Shown here one piece after another: positions 21,601 to 34,000 of a stretch of DNA of 64,000 bases. Made by a program: the position numbers and the translations under genes. Source of the stretch: Adineta vaga (lineage: Eukaryota > Rotifera). Below the pieces are notes generated by a model that saw only the letters and a program-made list of their open reading frames with translations, was not told the origin of the DNA and searched no databases. The stretch covers positions 14,756,001 to 14,820,000 of the forward strand of contig CP075496.1 in assembly GCA_021613535.1 (NCBI GenBank), read 5' to 3'. Numbering within the stretch: position 1 is the stretch's first letter; each line of letters begins with the position of its first letter.

Positions 21601-23403
21601 TATATCAGCAAATAATCGTTCAATTTGTCTTTGTCCAATTCAGAAATGGGGTTCTCAATGTTTACTTTCTGATCAAATATGTCAAAAGAATAATAGAACA
21701 TGTGAAAATCATGGTCAATGTATACCTATTGATCAGTTTAGTACATCGACAAAGAAATTTGAATGTATGTGTTCAAAAGCTTTCTTTGGTGAAAGATGTG
21801 AAATTCCATCAAATAATGTTACATTATCATTTGCAAAAGATATCGTTTTAACCGAAAAGATGTTAATTCATTTTATTGAAGTTAAAGATACAAATGCTCC
21901 ACCAGAAAAAGGAGTTACATTTAAAACTACACCTATTAACGGAAATTCAATAGTAATTTTTTGGTCAAATCCCTTTCATATTGTTTTTGTTGAATCACTC
22001 GTCAATCGATATTATTTAGTTTATGTCAACAAAATCTATCATCGACCAACAATAATTAATAAAATAATAAAATCATCAGATTATTGTCCACATATACGAG
22101 AACTATCTGATCAAACATTTGTTCAACTTCATATTCTTCGTCGTATAAAATCTTATCATAATCTATGTCAAAAACATATCTCATGTTTTTATGATGAGAA
22201 ATATTTATGTTTATGTATGAATTTTAATCAACAACGTCAAGCGAATTGTTTAGAATTTAATCATACAATTAATCGTGATTGTTCGGGAAAAAGTATTTGT
22301 GAAAATGGAGGTGATTGTTCACAAGATAGTACTACTTGTCCTCAAACATCTATTTGTATTTGTCCTTCATGTTTCTATGGAACCAAATGTTAATTTTCAT
22401 CAAATGAACATGAACTTTCACTTGATGCTATCTTAGGTTATCATATTCGACCATATATTGACATGAGACATCAACCAACTATTGTTAAATTCAGTATTAT
22501 ATTAACCGTGATTATCACTATCATCGGACTTATTAATGGAATTTTTTCGTTAATAACATTTCAAAATAAAACTATTAGAGAAATTGGCTGTGGAATATAT
22601 CTATTTGTTTCATCATTTGTAACACTCTTTACTATCAGTATACTTGTAATGAAAGTTGTAATATTGATCCTTGCACAATCGACATACATGACTAATCGTT
22701 CATTTTTACATTTTCAATGTGTCATCATCGATTATTTTTTACAAATTAGTTTAAATATGAATGAATGGTTAAATGCATGTGTAGCTTTAGAAAGAGCATT
22801 TACTGTAATCAAAGGTATTCACTTTAATAAGAAAAATAGTCGAATAGTCGCGAAATTAATGATTATTGTTCTTCTTATTGTGATATTGACTACACATATT
22901 CAAGATCCTATTCATCGACGTTTAATTGATGAAGATACTGATGAAGAAAAACGAATTTGGTGTATTGTTACTCATTCAGTAAGTGTTCAAAGATTTAATA
23001 TCAGTGTAAATATCTTTCATTTATGTATTCCATTTATTATCAATTTGTTTTCATCAATCATTATTATTGTAAAAAAAGCTCGTTTACGATCATCAACACA
23101 AACTCACAAACTTACTAACAAGTATTAATTAAACAATGGCAAGAACAAAAACATCTTTTCATCTCATCTCTTTTAATATTCATTCTAACGATTCCACGTT
23201 TAATTATAATATTTGCGGCTGGTTGTATGACGACAGCTGTAGATTCTTGGCTATACCTTATGGGATATTTTATCTCATTTTTTCCATCCATGTTAACTTT
23301 TGTTGTATTTGTTGTACCATCAAAATTATACAAACGAGAATTTCGTTCTACGATGAGGCACTATCGAAAAATGATAAAGAAACGATTACAAATGAATCCG
23401 TAA
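18652..23403 (+). pseudogene. Broken LDLa/EGF-domain seven-transmembrane receptor
   Basis: One 4.75-kb reading frame for a bdelloid-type receptor of about 1580 residues, split by four lesions. Order: signal peptide (MLLIRILFCSVVAVSS); about six LDL-receptor class A modules (e.g. CTDEEFRCKNGQCIS..CLDGSD, CNGYWNCFSGIDEVNC); EGF-like modules (CLCPPSYYGNVC, CHCNQRWTGRYC, CMCSKAFFGERC, CICPSCFYGTKC); a linker (SLDAILGYHIRP); then a 7TM domain from about 22480 to 23400. Lesions: TGA at 19783-19785, best read as CGA changed by C to T; a one-base insertion in the T-run near 21000, where frame passes from CYRGL to LRIWL; TAA at 22391-22393 just after GTKC, best read as CAA (Gln) by C to T; and a one-base loss near 23120, in the loop between TM5 and TM6, after which TM6-TM7 continue to TAA at 23401. 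No good GT..AG pairs remove these stops. Fairly recent decay, because the remaining frames are long and domain-perfect. Confidence 0.85.
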
Positions 23404-24842
23404 TAGAAAAACGTTTTCTAGATTCTCGCCATGATCGTATATTTCAGAATTTCTCTTTTACACATATTGTAATATCTATGATTCTTCAATAAATATAACA
23501 CACTTACCCATATATTATTGCCTTCAAAAGAGACTACAGCAAGATATTGCAGTTATTATACAGTTTTGTCGGTTTGTATTTTTGTTCAATCTTGAAGGCG
23601 AAGGTACTATTCTTGTATATGAGATTGATTGAATTATAGATTATATAATACCAATATTTAGAATTATTCTCTCAAATTTGCCATTGTTTTATCAAATGAT
23701 TTATTCATGACAAAAACTACGTCAATATCGTCAGAGTACTGTTTATTTTATATGTCTTTTACAAACATTTTTTGGTATATTTAGAATAACAGCACTCGAA
23801 AACTTCACTAAACATCGAATAATTCGAAAACAAAGAGTTACTACTTTGTACCTATCAATTGATAGGAAAATTTTTATTTATTTAGAATTATCTAATAGAA
23901 ATCACTTTCTATTAATTTATATTTTTCGCTAAATATTAAATACAAACGAAAGAATGTAAAAATAACTGCCGATAAACTTTTCAATGTTGCTATATTACAC
24001 AGATCCTGTGCTCTAAAAATACATTAATCATTGAAAATTGCGCAGTCTCTAGGAGCTGATATGAGACAATAATCTTACATCCTTGGAAAAAGTTACGCTT
24101 GAGTTTTAGTCCATTTTCCAAGTTTGAATCGTTTTGATTCATCGATATTCTGAAATTCTTAATTCAAATAAACTAATTAAATGGTGTGGTAGAATCATTC
24201 AACTAGATGGAGACTTGCACTATTAGCTGACAGATCGTATTGTTAGTCTCATTATAGCAAAATGCTACACTTCTTGATCTTGACAATTTTGTTATAAATA
24301 GTGTAATACGATCTATTGATCAGGTTAAATGCAACTGATTTCTGAATTATGAGTCATTTTTGTACAAATTCGTAATAGTTTTCGAGCAATGCGAGTCTCA
24401 GTGAATGCATTATGACAGTATCAAATATATTTGCACATAACTCAAGAATAATCGCTCGAAGAACACGCGATACCGTTTTAAAGAAAGTCTATGCACTAAA
24501 CGGTAATTTTTTTGCACTCTGTTGTACATATACATGTAATATATCATTGTTCAATAAAAATAATTAAAGTTCATGAAAAAACCATAGCAAGGACATCTAC
24601 TTCAAATTCTTTTCCTGATACATATTTTCTCATGAGTTTCGTTTGCTGCGACTAGCGTTGAATAAATCATTCGTCCGCATGTTTTCTATAGATTGATTAT
24701 GATGGGACTGAATAACAAGAAATATAATGACATATCTTCATACTGAATTTTTATTAATTCGAAAGAATAGCTAAAATAAAACGTTAGTGATAAGTTTTAT
24801 AAATACAATAGTTGTCCGATAAGTCGTTATCTTAAACGTTAT
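23404..24842. other. Intergenic, nothing recognised
   Basis: AT-rich spacer between the receptor pseudogene and the 3' end of the serine hydrolase gene. No gene, RNA or hairpin of the dispersed family is seen. Confidence 0.45.
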
Positions 24843-26077
24843 CTAACTATTGATTACTTGTGCAATTTTAGCCAGTATCGATTTTATACGAACATCTAAG
24901 TACATTGTATTGGTATCAAGTCGGTTCATAACATACGCAAAGGATAAGTTTTTCGACGGTGAAGCAAAACCAATACTACCACCAGCTCCTAAAATGAATC
25001 GAATTATGATTCAAATAGTAATTAAATATAAAGATATAAACTACCTGTATGGCCAAACGTTTCTGGTCCAAATTCTGGTAAAATATCGTCGAAAAGTGTA
25101 AAACCCAAACCAAATACTGTAGGTATTTGAAATACAGCGTCAATCTCATTTTTCGGTGTGTTTGATTTCTTTACCAGCTTTAAAATATCTTTATTCAATA
25201 TTCTTTTATATTTGCCATCATCTAAATCACCAATTAATGAGGAATAAAATCTTGCTATTGACCGAGCATTAGTAATACCATTTCCAGCTGGTATTTCTGC
25301 TCGATGTACACGAGGTTCATTAAACATGTTTATAAGACTGATAACAGATTCATTCAATGATTCTCTCGAATTCTGATTTAATTCTATTGGTGATACCCGG
25401 TGTTGATATTTGGATGGTAGACCAATATAGAATTCCGACATTATGTAATTTGAGATTTCCTCTTGAACAAATTGACCTAAAGACCTTTTTTTCGGGTCTA
25501 CACGTCTAACAAGTTCTCCTGCAAGCCATCCATAGGTTAATGCATGGTAACCATGAGTTGATCCAGGTGGCCATACTGGCGTTTGTTTCTCTAACGATGC
25601 AACCATTGCTGTCCAATTTACATATTGCTCTATAGGTAAAGAAGCGTCGGGTAATCCGGCACGATGTGACAAAATATCTGCTACAGTGGTATTTTCTTTA
25701 CCATTTTGTCCATATTCTGGCCAATAACGAGTAACTAATGCTGAATAATCAAGCAATCCGCGTTGAACAGCAACTGCAACTGCTGCAGCTACAAGACCTT
25801 TTGTTGTTGAAAAAACTAGTTGTAATGTATCATTGTTGTACAGTTTTGTTTTTGATTGATCAAACCAACCTCCATACAGTTCAAAAGCTAATTTACCTTG
25901 GTGATAAACTGCTATTGAAGCACCTAAATCTAGATCTTCTACAAAATTATTTCTGAACAAATTCCAGATAAACTCCCATCCGGTAGTAATAGTTCCATGA
26001 ATATTGTAATCGACAGTCTTATAACAAATGACCGACGAAACAAGAAAGAAAAAAATATAGACGCAATAATGCATCAC
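24843..26077 (-). CDS. Secreted serine hydrolase of the class C beta-lactamase fold
   Basis: Two exons, 26077-25045 and 24988-24843, joined across a 56-bp intron (ACAG|gtagtt, ttttag|GA): 392 residues. N-terminal signal peptide (VYIFFFLVSSVIC, about 6-18). Domain 45-390 is a Beta-lactamase/penicillin-binding fold: nucleophile motif S90-T-T-K93 (VFSTTKGL), Tyr177 in GYHALTYGW (the family's YxN/YxL position), ILSHRAGLPD at 135-144, and the third motif HTG in GHTGAGGSIGFA, which spans the splice junction and supports the intron. Closest in style to the animal LACTB/LACT and bacterial esterase EstB-type hydrolases, so a peptidase or esterase is more likely than an antibiotic-degrading enzyme. Bdelloids are known for horizontally acquired enzymes, but the intron and signal peptide show it is a settled eukaryotic gene. 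N-glycosylation sites (NNT, NES) fit secretion. Confidence 0.85.
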
Positions 26078-26357
26078 ACAACGTTTTGTAGTAGGTTATT
26101 TTCAAATTTAGATTTGCTTAAAACAGAGAAGGATTTAATACAATCGAAGTGCATAAATATCAGAATACAATGTTCGAGTGAAGATAATGTCATCCTTATA
26201 GAATATGATGTTTTCATCCCTAACATTAAATACAAGACGAGGCGGAGCTTAACGTATAAAAATGATCCGTGATTCGTTTTCTTCTATGAAAAGACCAGGA
26301 TGAAAGTAAGACAAGTTGCGCTGATAGAAATTTCAACCTTGCTATATGGTTTCATCA

Positions 26358-26432
26358 GAGAAGGTGTATATGAGGGTAGGTGAGCGTGGGGTAGAACTAC
26401 CTAATCATATACAAGCACCCACATCCTCAAGA
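26358..26432. repeat. Dispersed hairpin, 5' of serine hydrolase gene
   Basis: Imperfect inverted repeat from GAGAAGGTGTATATGAGGG to CACCCACATCCTCAAGAT; the right end carries the family terminus CTCAAGAT. The paired GTATATGA/TCATATAC arms strengthen it. It lies on the promoter side of the minus-strand gene, so the family is not confined to 3' flanks. Confidence 0.5.
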
Positions 26433-26436
26433 TTAG

Positions 26437-26660
26437 ATGTCTGTGACTATGGAAATTAAAATTAAAATATTTCTACTTCTGACTCAATTTGGGTCAGCTA
26501 CAGTTGGAAAACGAAAACTGCAAGTTGACTTCGGCAAAAATACACCAACGGAACGCGGGATTAGAACCATATTTGAAAGATTTTGTGAGACTGAAAGTGT
26601 TGAAGATCGATTAAGTTAATGATTATCTTGAAAGTCATCCAGCATGAAGCGTTCGTTCTG
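26437..26660 (+). pseudogene. Fragment of Tc1/mariner-type transposase N-terminus (DUF4817-like)
   Basis: 60 codons encode a DUF4817-type helix-turn-helix: LTQFGSATVGKRKLQVDFG..TPTERGIRTIFERFCETESVEDR, then a stop and, slightly further, ESHPA..SVRSVAEGW in the same register as the intact family. Only the N-terminal DNA-binding piece is left; no terminal repeats were found, so this is a dead relic. Confidence 0.6.
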
Positions 26661-27333
26661 TTGCGGAAGGCTGGAATGATGAAAAGCTCATATAATTACT
26701 ATTATTTTTTATTCTTCTTTTTATTTTTCTTTCCTTCAGTATTCTGCTGAACCACATTCATATAGTACATCCCCAGAGAAGATTCTTCCCATTGAGAAAA
26801 ACACAAAAAGAAATGAATATGTTAAAGTTTATCGCTTTTCTCCTTTTTTTGATATGCGACTATCTTAAACTAAAAACTAATCTCTTAACCTTGCAGGGAA
26901 CAATAAACTGAATATTAATGTATATAAAAGAAAGTCGCATTCAATGTTCAAAGTTGTGAAGTGTTCATTCTTTAAACGATTTGCAATTACTGAATAAATG
27001 ATGTTCGTCGTTCCGACTCCCTTGAACCTCGACTGTCGATGATATTCAATTGTAGATAGACCACCCACACCCTCATCCATAGAATTATCCTTCAATTCTT
27101 GTAATTCATAATATTCCGGATGACTTCCTCGTAGAAAAATGAATAATTATTCAGTCTTCATTATTTTGATCAATATATGATTGTTTGCAGTCGTATCACA
27201 AGCGTAAAGATCATCACCGATACGTCAAGATTCGGTATATGTTCCAAAACCGATTGATCTAAAGCTTCCAGCTGTTCCAACATCATCGTCAACCGAAATA
27301 CAAAGTTGTCATCCAACGGCCATCGGACAGTTA
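26661..27333. other. Intergenic, half-hairpin only
   Basis: No gene. At 27060-27080 a single arm, ACCACCCACACCCTCATCC, matches the right arm of the dispersed hairpins without a clear partner. Confidence 0.4.
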
Positions 27334-27395
27334 TCTTGAGGATGAGGATAAATGAGAACATTGCCATGATCACACACATCCACACCCATCTTCAG
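27334..27395. repeat. Degenerate dispersed hairpin
   Basis: ATCTTGAGGATGAGGAT on the left and CACATCCACACCCATCTTC on the right. Family termini are recognisable but the arms pair poorly. Confidence 0.4.
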
Positions 27396-27696
27396 CGCTT
27401 TCGTATTCTAAGAGTATTATTAATCATAAAGAATAAGTCGAAGAAGACATATTCTTGACGAGAATAAAGTGAAGTGTAGACAGACACATGTGATTATTTG
27501 TTAGTTTTTCTTTCCTCTTCTACACATATATCAGGGTAACATGAGCGAGCTATACGATGAAAGGAAAAATAATTACCATATAAACATTCGATTTTTTTTC
27601 TTCGTGTATTGCTGCACCAGTTCGATTACATAGACGTACTTTTTTCTTTCTGAAAAAAATACTAATATATACATCATTTCTATAGAATCAATAACG

Positions 27697-28226
27697 ATGA
27701 CAACACAACAAACAAATAACGATGTCTATCTTCAACAAATATTTGATAAGATTGATAAAGGTTTATTTTTCTCATTTAATTTCTTATAAAGTTGATCTTC
27801 AATTTTTATTATATTTATTTAGACAAGACGAATAAAATATCAACAGATGAATTTCGAAAATTTGTTCTTGTCGATGAATTTTTAAAAAATTTTCGTTCAA
27901 CAACAATTGATAATTATCTTGATCAATTAAGTAATAATACAGGATGGATAACATTCGAACAATTTAAACAATTTATGCAAGAAAAAACAGGTGTGTACAA
28001 GAATCCTCTAGTTATTATGGAACTCAAACAAATTTTCCATGAAGTCGATACTAATAAAAATGGTTTTATATCACCAGAAGAAGCACGACAAGGTATTACA
28101 TTAGCACAACAATTTATATCTGGATCCACTTTTCAACAGCTGATAAAAACATTTGATGATAATCAAGATGGACAAATATCACTTGAAGAGTTTTTAAATC
28201 ATGTACAGAAAGTAGTTCAAGAATAA
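27697..28226 (+). CDS. EF-hand calcium-binding protein, calmodulin-like
   Basis: Two exons, 27697-27760 and 27823-28226, with a 62-bp intron (AAAG|gtttat, atttag|AC), 155 residues. Four EF-hand positions: loop 1 DKDKTNKISTDE (20-31, spanning the splice junction) is complete; loop 2 near SNNTGWITFEQF is degenerate; loop 3 DTNKNGFISPEE and loop 4 DDNQDGQISLEE are canonical with D/N at 1, 3, 5, Gly at 6 and Glu at 12. So three functional sites are expected. Size matches calmodulin/troponin-C-like sensors but the sequence is divergent, so the target is unknown. It has no signal peptide and should be cytosolic. Converges on the sulfurtransferase gene; a hairpin lies between the two 3' ends. Confidence 0.85.
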
Positions 28227-28466
28227 AGAAAGAGGACTAAAAAATGTCTCTTTTGAATTGTGACTTTAACTCTTCTATTTTATCATTTTGAGTATTAGAA
28301 TTTTATTTTTAGTGAAACTAAATCGTTTATGCCTTTCATATTATAGGATATTCCATTTAGTTTGTCTTTATTTTCTATGTTAGATAAATGATAATACAAT
28401 ACTTTAGGCTATATTAAAAATATATTAATCCTCTTATAAGAATTATTATAGGGTCTATAATGGTCG

Positions 28467-28514
28467 TTGAGGGTGAAGATGTCGTTATTCTCTTCATCCA
28501 TCCTCACTCACAAG
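28467..28514. repeat. Dispersed hairpin between convergent genes
   Basis: TTGAGGGTGAAGATG.. and ..CTTCATCCATCCTCACTCACAAG with GAAGA/TCTTC pairing at the core. Lies 240 bp after the EF-hand stop and 80 bp beyond the sulfurtransferase stop. Confidence 0.5.
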
Positions 28515-28596
28515 ATTGATTATACTAGATTTAGATTTCATTGAAAGAATATTAAAGAAATTGAATTTATTAGAAAATAAAAAAGAATCGAACTTC

Positions 28597-29905
28597 TCAA
28601 TTGTTGGTCGGTTTTCCATCGCCTTTGATTATTAACTCCGGTGGCGCACGTTGTTGCCATTCAGTAAATGCACCCTAATATAAAAGATAATATTTCTAGT
28701 TTCTATATCACATTATAATTTCTGATAATCAAATTACTCAAGATAAACAATTTTTAATAAATTATTTTCTTTCTTACCATATAGACAGATGGTTCTTTTT
28801 GACCAAGTAAATCAGCAACAAAAGCTAATGTACTAGCTGTGATTCCACCTTGACATGTATATATCGTTGGTTTTGATAGATCAACACCAGCTTTGTTAAA
28901 TACTTAAATAAATAAATAAATAATTTAATTAAAAATATTCCTAATATCAATAATTTACTTTCTTCTAATTGATCTTTGGATTTCAAATATTGATTTGCTT
29001 GATCAAATAAAGATCCGTAAGGTAAATTGATGGCATTGGGCATGTGTCCAGCATCAGCACCTCAAAAGGATTGAATAAGAAAATCTATTTTTTGGATAAA
29101 TAATTTCGATATACCATAAAATAGATTAGGTGGTCGTGCATCAAATACTTTTAAACGTTCAATATTATCTTTATCTAAAGATATATTTGATACCATTTGA
29201 TCAAAATTTCGTACCATTTTTTCGTTTAACTTTACAGTAAATCTTTTCGTCTAAATAATGAAATAGTTTATTAAACATTTCTTTAATTATTATATTTTAC
29301 TTCTTCTTCTTCTTTCGAATCATTAGATTCATCTTTTTCTATTTCATTAATTTCTCTTTTCCATGCATTAAATCCACCATCGAGTATCGATAATTTATCA
29401 ACACCATATGTCTAAAAATGATGCGATTTCAATCTTTTTTTGTTTAAATTGCTCATAGTTACCTTGAACAAAAACCAAGCACGACTGGCAGCAAAGAAAC
29501 CTGATGGTGATCGATCATAGAGAACAATATGATGTTCATTTGAAATTCCTAAACGTGTTAAATAATCTTCAAAAGATTTCACATCAGGTAAACCACGTGG
29601 AATAAATGCTGTTGGTGTTGTATATTCAAGTTGATCAAAATATCGAGCTTTGGGTATATGACCTCTAAATAGATCATTGAATTATTATTATTATTACAAA
29701 TATATGAATAGGGCTACACAATTTCAATGAACAATTTACTAAAACTGATTTAAAAACAAGTAGATGATATTTACGCTTTAAAATCGGCTTCAACTTGTTT
29801 GCTAATATCTGCTTCGAGTACTGCAATCTGTTTTGAGGATGATTGTAGTAAATCTTTTAATTGTCGACATGAAAGTAATGCTGGTATTATCTCTGTTGAT
29901 GTCAT
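28597..29905 (-). CDS. 3-mercaptopyruvate/thiosulfate sulfurtransferase
   Basis: Seven exons by splice signals and phase: 29905-29775, 29664-29463, 29411-29301, 29250-29115, 29060-28959, 28902-28778, 28674-28597; 885 nt, 294 residues, close to the usual 297 of MST/TST. Introns are about 50-110 bp. Two rhodanese domains: the inactive N-terminal one (GHIPKARYF, LYDRSPSGFFAASRAWFLF, LSILDGGFNAW) and the C-terminal catalytic one (FDARPP, GADAGHMPNAINLPYG). Cys244 in YTCQGGITAS is the persulfide-forming residue; the loop C-QGGIT-A is closer to MST (CGSGVTA) than to TST (CRKGVTA). The enzyme transfers sulfur from 3-mercaptopyruvate to thiol acceptors in cysteine catabolism and H2S production, in cytosol or mitochondria. 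No mitochondrial presequence is evident. Because it is cut into many small exons, only short open stretches show. Confidence 0.9.
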
Positions 29906-31057
29906 CTAGAAAACACAAACTGATCAATCGGGTATGTTTTTATATTCAATTATATCAGCTAGTTAATATAACTGAATCGAAAGACTATTAACTGTGAAGT
30001 TCTTCGAATTCAGCATGGCTTTGGCTTAAATCTGATGAGCTCTATTAATGACTGAACTTCATGATTAAAAAAAACAGTTTTTAGAGTAACTGTATATTTA
30101 ACAGCAAGATATATAATGTCCTTGTATACATGAATGCATACGCACTATATCATAATAATATAATATAAGTTGTACTGAATTGGATAGGCATTTTTAATGT
30201 GTACACCTACTACTCAGATTTGCGCTCATTCGTTCGATCAATATTTTTTGCCAAATCAATGCTTTTTGTGTAGAAAAAAAACACGTGTATCATAAGTAGT
30301 GTACGTTGCTTCTTTTTCTTTTTCTTTTGCAAGCAAAAAAGTTTCTTTCGTTCTATGATAAATATTACATGAGAAAAAAAGCGAGAATAGAAATAAGCAA
30401 TCTGTCTCAAGAATGAGAGTAACGAATATTACAAGAGAATGTTTCTATTGGTAGTACATAAAACGGGAGAAAAGAAAACCATCTTGAGGGTGTGGGTATT
30501 CGTCTAATGGACACCCACACCCTCATTTTCTTTCAATCTTTATTCATTGTCTATTTAATAGATTATACACATTGGAGACTTCCCTATAGTATTTGTTGTG
30601 TTCTCTTCTTCATTCTTTTATATGAATCTTCTAAATGAGAATGTGTCGATCTTTCTTTCTTCTTCTATGGTGACATCATTCGATAGAGAATTGAATTCTG
30701 ACTTCAACACAACTATTCCTGATCGGATATAGTCATTCAAAATGTATTGATTTCTTTTAAATTAATCAAAGTTTTATTTCAAAAGAAAAAAAAGGGATTT
30801 ATTAATTGAAAAATACACAATTTCGATGATGAATAAAAAGTTTGAAAATTAATTTTTAGAATTGATTTTTGATGATAATATACGAGAATTCATCTTATTG
30901 TTAATCTATACAAAAAACACAATAATTTCTATTACTTAATCATAATAAATAATAATAAATTTCTTACTGATTTTACTTTTGAAAAATAAAGACGATTATT
31001 TCTAAAAATATGACAAAGAAAATGATCGAATCAATTTAACAAATTGACGATTTATTC
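29906..31057. other. Intergenic with one hairpin
   Basis: Contains the sulfurtransferase promoter and the 3' flank of the lyase gene. Apart from the hairpin at 30483-30526 it is AT-rich with T-runs (30300-30350) and no gene. Confidence 0.45.
30483..30526. repeat. Dispersed hairpin, best example of loop class ATTCGTCTAATGGAC
   Basis: Perfect 12-bp arms GAGGGTGTGGGT (30486-30497) and ACCCACACCCTC (30513-30524) around a 15-nt loop ATTCGTCTAATGGAC. The loop recurs at 40141-40190 and 59616-59683 in reverse complement. Left flank is ATCTT, as in several other copies. Confidence 0.85.
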
Positions 31058-34000
31058 TTACTTTTTAATTCGTTTATTTATACAAATACCTATTATAATT
31101 ATAATAATTAAAAGAGCAAAACCACCAAGTATACCAGTAATAATTGGAATAAATGAATTTGAATTCTAAAATTTCAAATAACAAAAAAATCAATTATAAT
31201 ATTTTCAATTATTATATCGTTGAACTTTCTTCAATTGACGGGCACTAAATTACAAAAAGAAGTAAAACATATAAATATGATCAATATGAAAATTACTTTA
31301 ACACCTTGAGTTAGTAAATCAAATTGAATACAAACATCACTTATATTAATTCCTTTCTTTGTTGAAAATCCAATTGGTTGATTACCTGTTCCAATATAGC
31401 CAAAACAATTTTAAAACTAACATTAAAACCAATTCGATTAATTCGAATTAAATATCCATTATTAATAAAACGAATACCTTGAGATTCATATAACCAACCT
31501 TTATACCAACTTCCATTTTTTCCATTAATTACAAATGTTGGTAAATTATTTTCATATCCTAATATAATATTATTAATTTCATTTGGTATTGTACTCAATT
31601 GCCAATCAAAATTATGTGAAATATTATCATAGAATTGATCATATATACCAAGAATTGTTTCAGTTTGATTTCTTACAATCATATCAACAAACATTTCTCT
31701 TTGTGCTAATTGTATTCGAAAATTTCCACTCGAATCAACCGAGACATAACCACCACCTTGATTGTTAAATGCAAATGCATTTTTTCCATAACCACCATTT
31801 TTTATTGGAAAATCTGTTTTTCCATCAATAATAGGTGTACTAAATAAACTAGTATTAGTCATACTTTTTGATGGCATTCGTATCCAAATTGTATCATGAC
31901 TAATGATTGAAAAACCAAAACCTTGATGTTGTGACCAACCTGAACGTTTTCGATGAGAATTTTCTAATGCAATTAAAATATCATTTCTATCTTGATAACG
32001 ATTACGAAATGCATAAAATCCATCTCGATTATCAATTAACAGTGATGTTGATTGTGGATATATTATTGATGGATTTTGTGATGAAATCAAATATGGATAA
32101 TATATTATTGACCATATTCGATTATTTAAATCATAATCTTTCATAAGTGAATTTTTACCAACAACATGATCATATAACCATTTGAAAGCTGCATTCATTC
32201 GAGTATCATTTTTGTGTTCAAGTAAAAATGGTAAAAGACCAGCACAGTAAAATTGATAAGGTCCAACACCAAATTGTAATGAACTTGCATCACTTCTTAA
32301 TGAATATGTATGTAATGCAAAATTTGACCAATCTTTCGCAGACCATGCTTCGTAAAGAAGAGATATTCCAACGTCTTTTGTATGATAAATTGCTGTATAA
32401 GTTATATAACCCATACCTTCTTGCATATATCCAGATGAACCATACGAATGATCAATATGTAATTTAATTTCATTTAAAAGAAATAATATTCGTCGTTCAA
32501 CTTGGTCATTTGGATAATCATCTTCATTATAAGCATTCAGATGTAACATTGATTCAGCAGATTTAAGAATTGCTACCCAATTACTTGCTTTATCATCATT
32601 ATCAATTGAATGATCGTCTAAATAAAAAAGAGGATGTGAGTATGGGGTGAGGACTAGCTACTCATCTACATTCACAGACTGTTTTCTGAAAATGAATCTT
32701 ACCTTGATAATTACTAAAAATCATAGCAGCATATTGAAAATCTTTGATTAATTCATGTCGTTGTTGTGTAGTGAAACCATGATAAGCCCAATCGAAAGCA
32801 AGTAATCTTGCAACTGTTTTTGTACCGAAATCTAGTTTATTTGAATCATGAGAAGATATTGTATAATTCAGTTTTCCTTTCATTAATGATGAATAAGATA
32901 TATTAAGAAATGTTTGATTCCCTGTAATAGCATAAATAAATGCAGCATTACGTGCATGTCGAGCATACGAATCTGAATCAGTCCAAGGATATGTTAAAGT
33001 TTCTCGTATAAGTTGATCAAGTATAGATTTTGCTTGTGTTTGATTTTGTATTTGTTGTCGAAGTAAATCGAGACGTTCTTGTTTTAAACTAAGTTGAAAA
33101 TGTGTTAAATTAATAAGTTTACTTGTAGCAATATCATTTCCATCATCAGATATTAAGAGATAAGGACCGGTGAACGATAATGATACAATTGCTTTCATAT
33201 TTACAATTGGATAAGTACCAATTAATTGAGCATTATTACTACGAATATTTAAAATTTGATTAATACCATTATAAATTGTAACATTTGTTGCTTTACTTGT
33301 TGATTGAAGTTTCCAACTAAGATGAATATCATTTGTTCTTTTCAATGCAATTAAAATAGAAACATTTTGATAATTATTCAATAAAATTGCTTGACCAATT
33401 TGCAAATTTGTTTTATCTAAAATTGTTCCATTATCACCAAAAGCTAATACTTGATATGTATAAACTTTATTAAGACAAACAGCATTATCAATATAGTTTG
33501 ATTCATATACATTAAAACCATAATTTAATTGAGATGGAAAGGAAACAAAAAAATTCGACGAATTTAATGTTGATACAATTCCTTCACTACGATAAATTGT
33601 ATAATTTGATATATTTAATCCATTAGTTGTAAAATTCCATTTTAATTGAAGAACTCCATCAATTGTTGGTTTAACAATAAATGTTGGTGGAAGTTTTGGA
33701 ATATCAATTTGTTCAACTGAAACATTCGTAAGAAAAATTGTTCCATAAGAGTTATAAAGATATGTATGAAATTTAATATATGATGCACCAATTGGAATTG
33801 AAATGAGAATTTCTTCATAAATCCATATCATATTACCACTGAGAGAAAATCTATAATAATCACGTATCATATGATTTGTTGTATTATGAAATGATATCCT
33901 TGTACCAGCAGAACTATAAATCATTGATCCTTTACGCCACATTGATAAAATAAGAAACGTTTTGTTTGAATTTTGTTCTAATGAAATAAATTGGTAGAAA

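Noticed and set aside
21198-21701. 167-codon minus-strand frame
   Set aside because: Antisense shadow of the EGF region of the receptor; no domain of its own.
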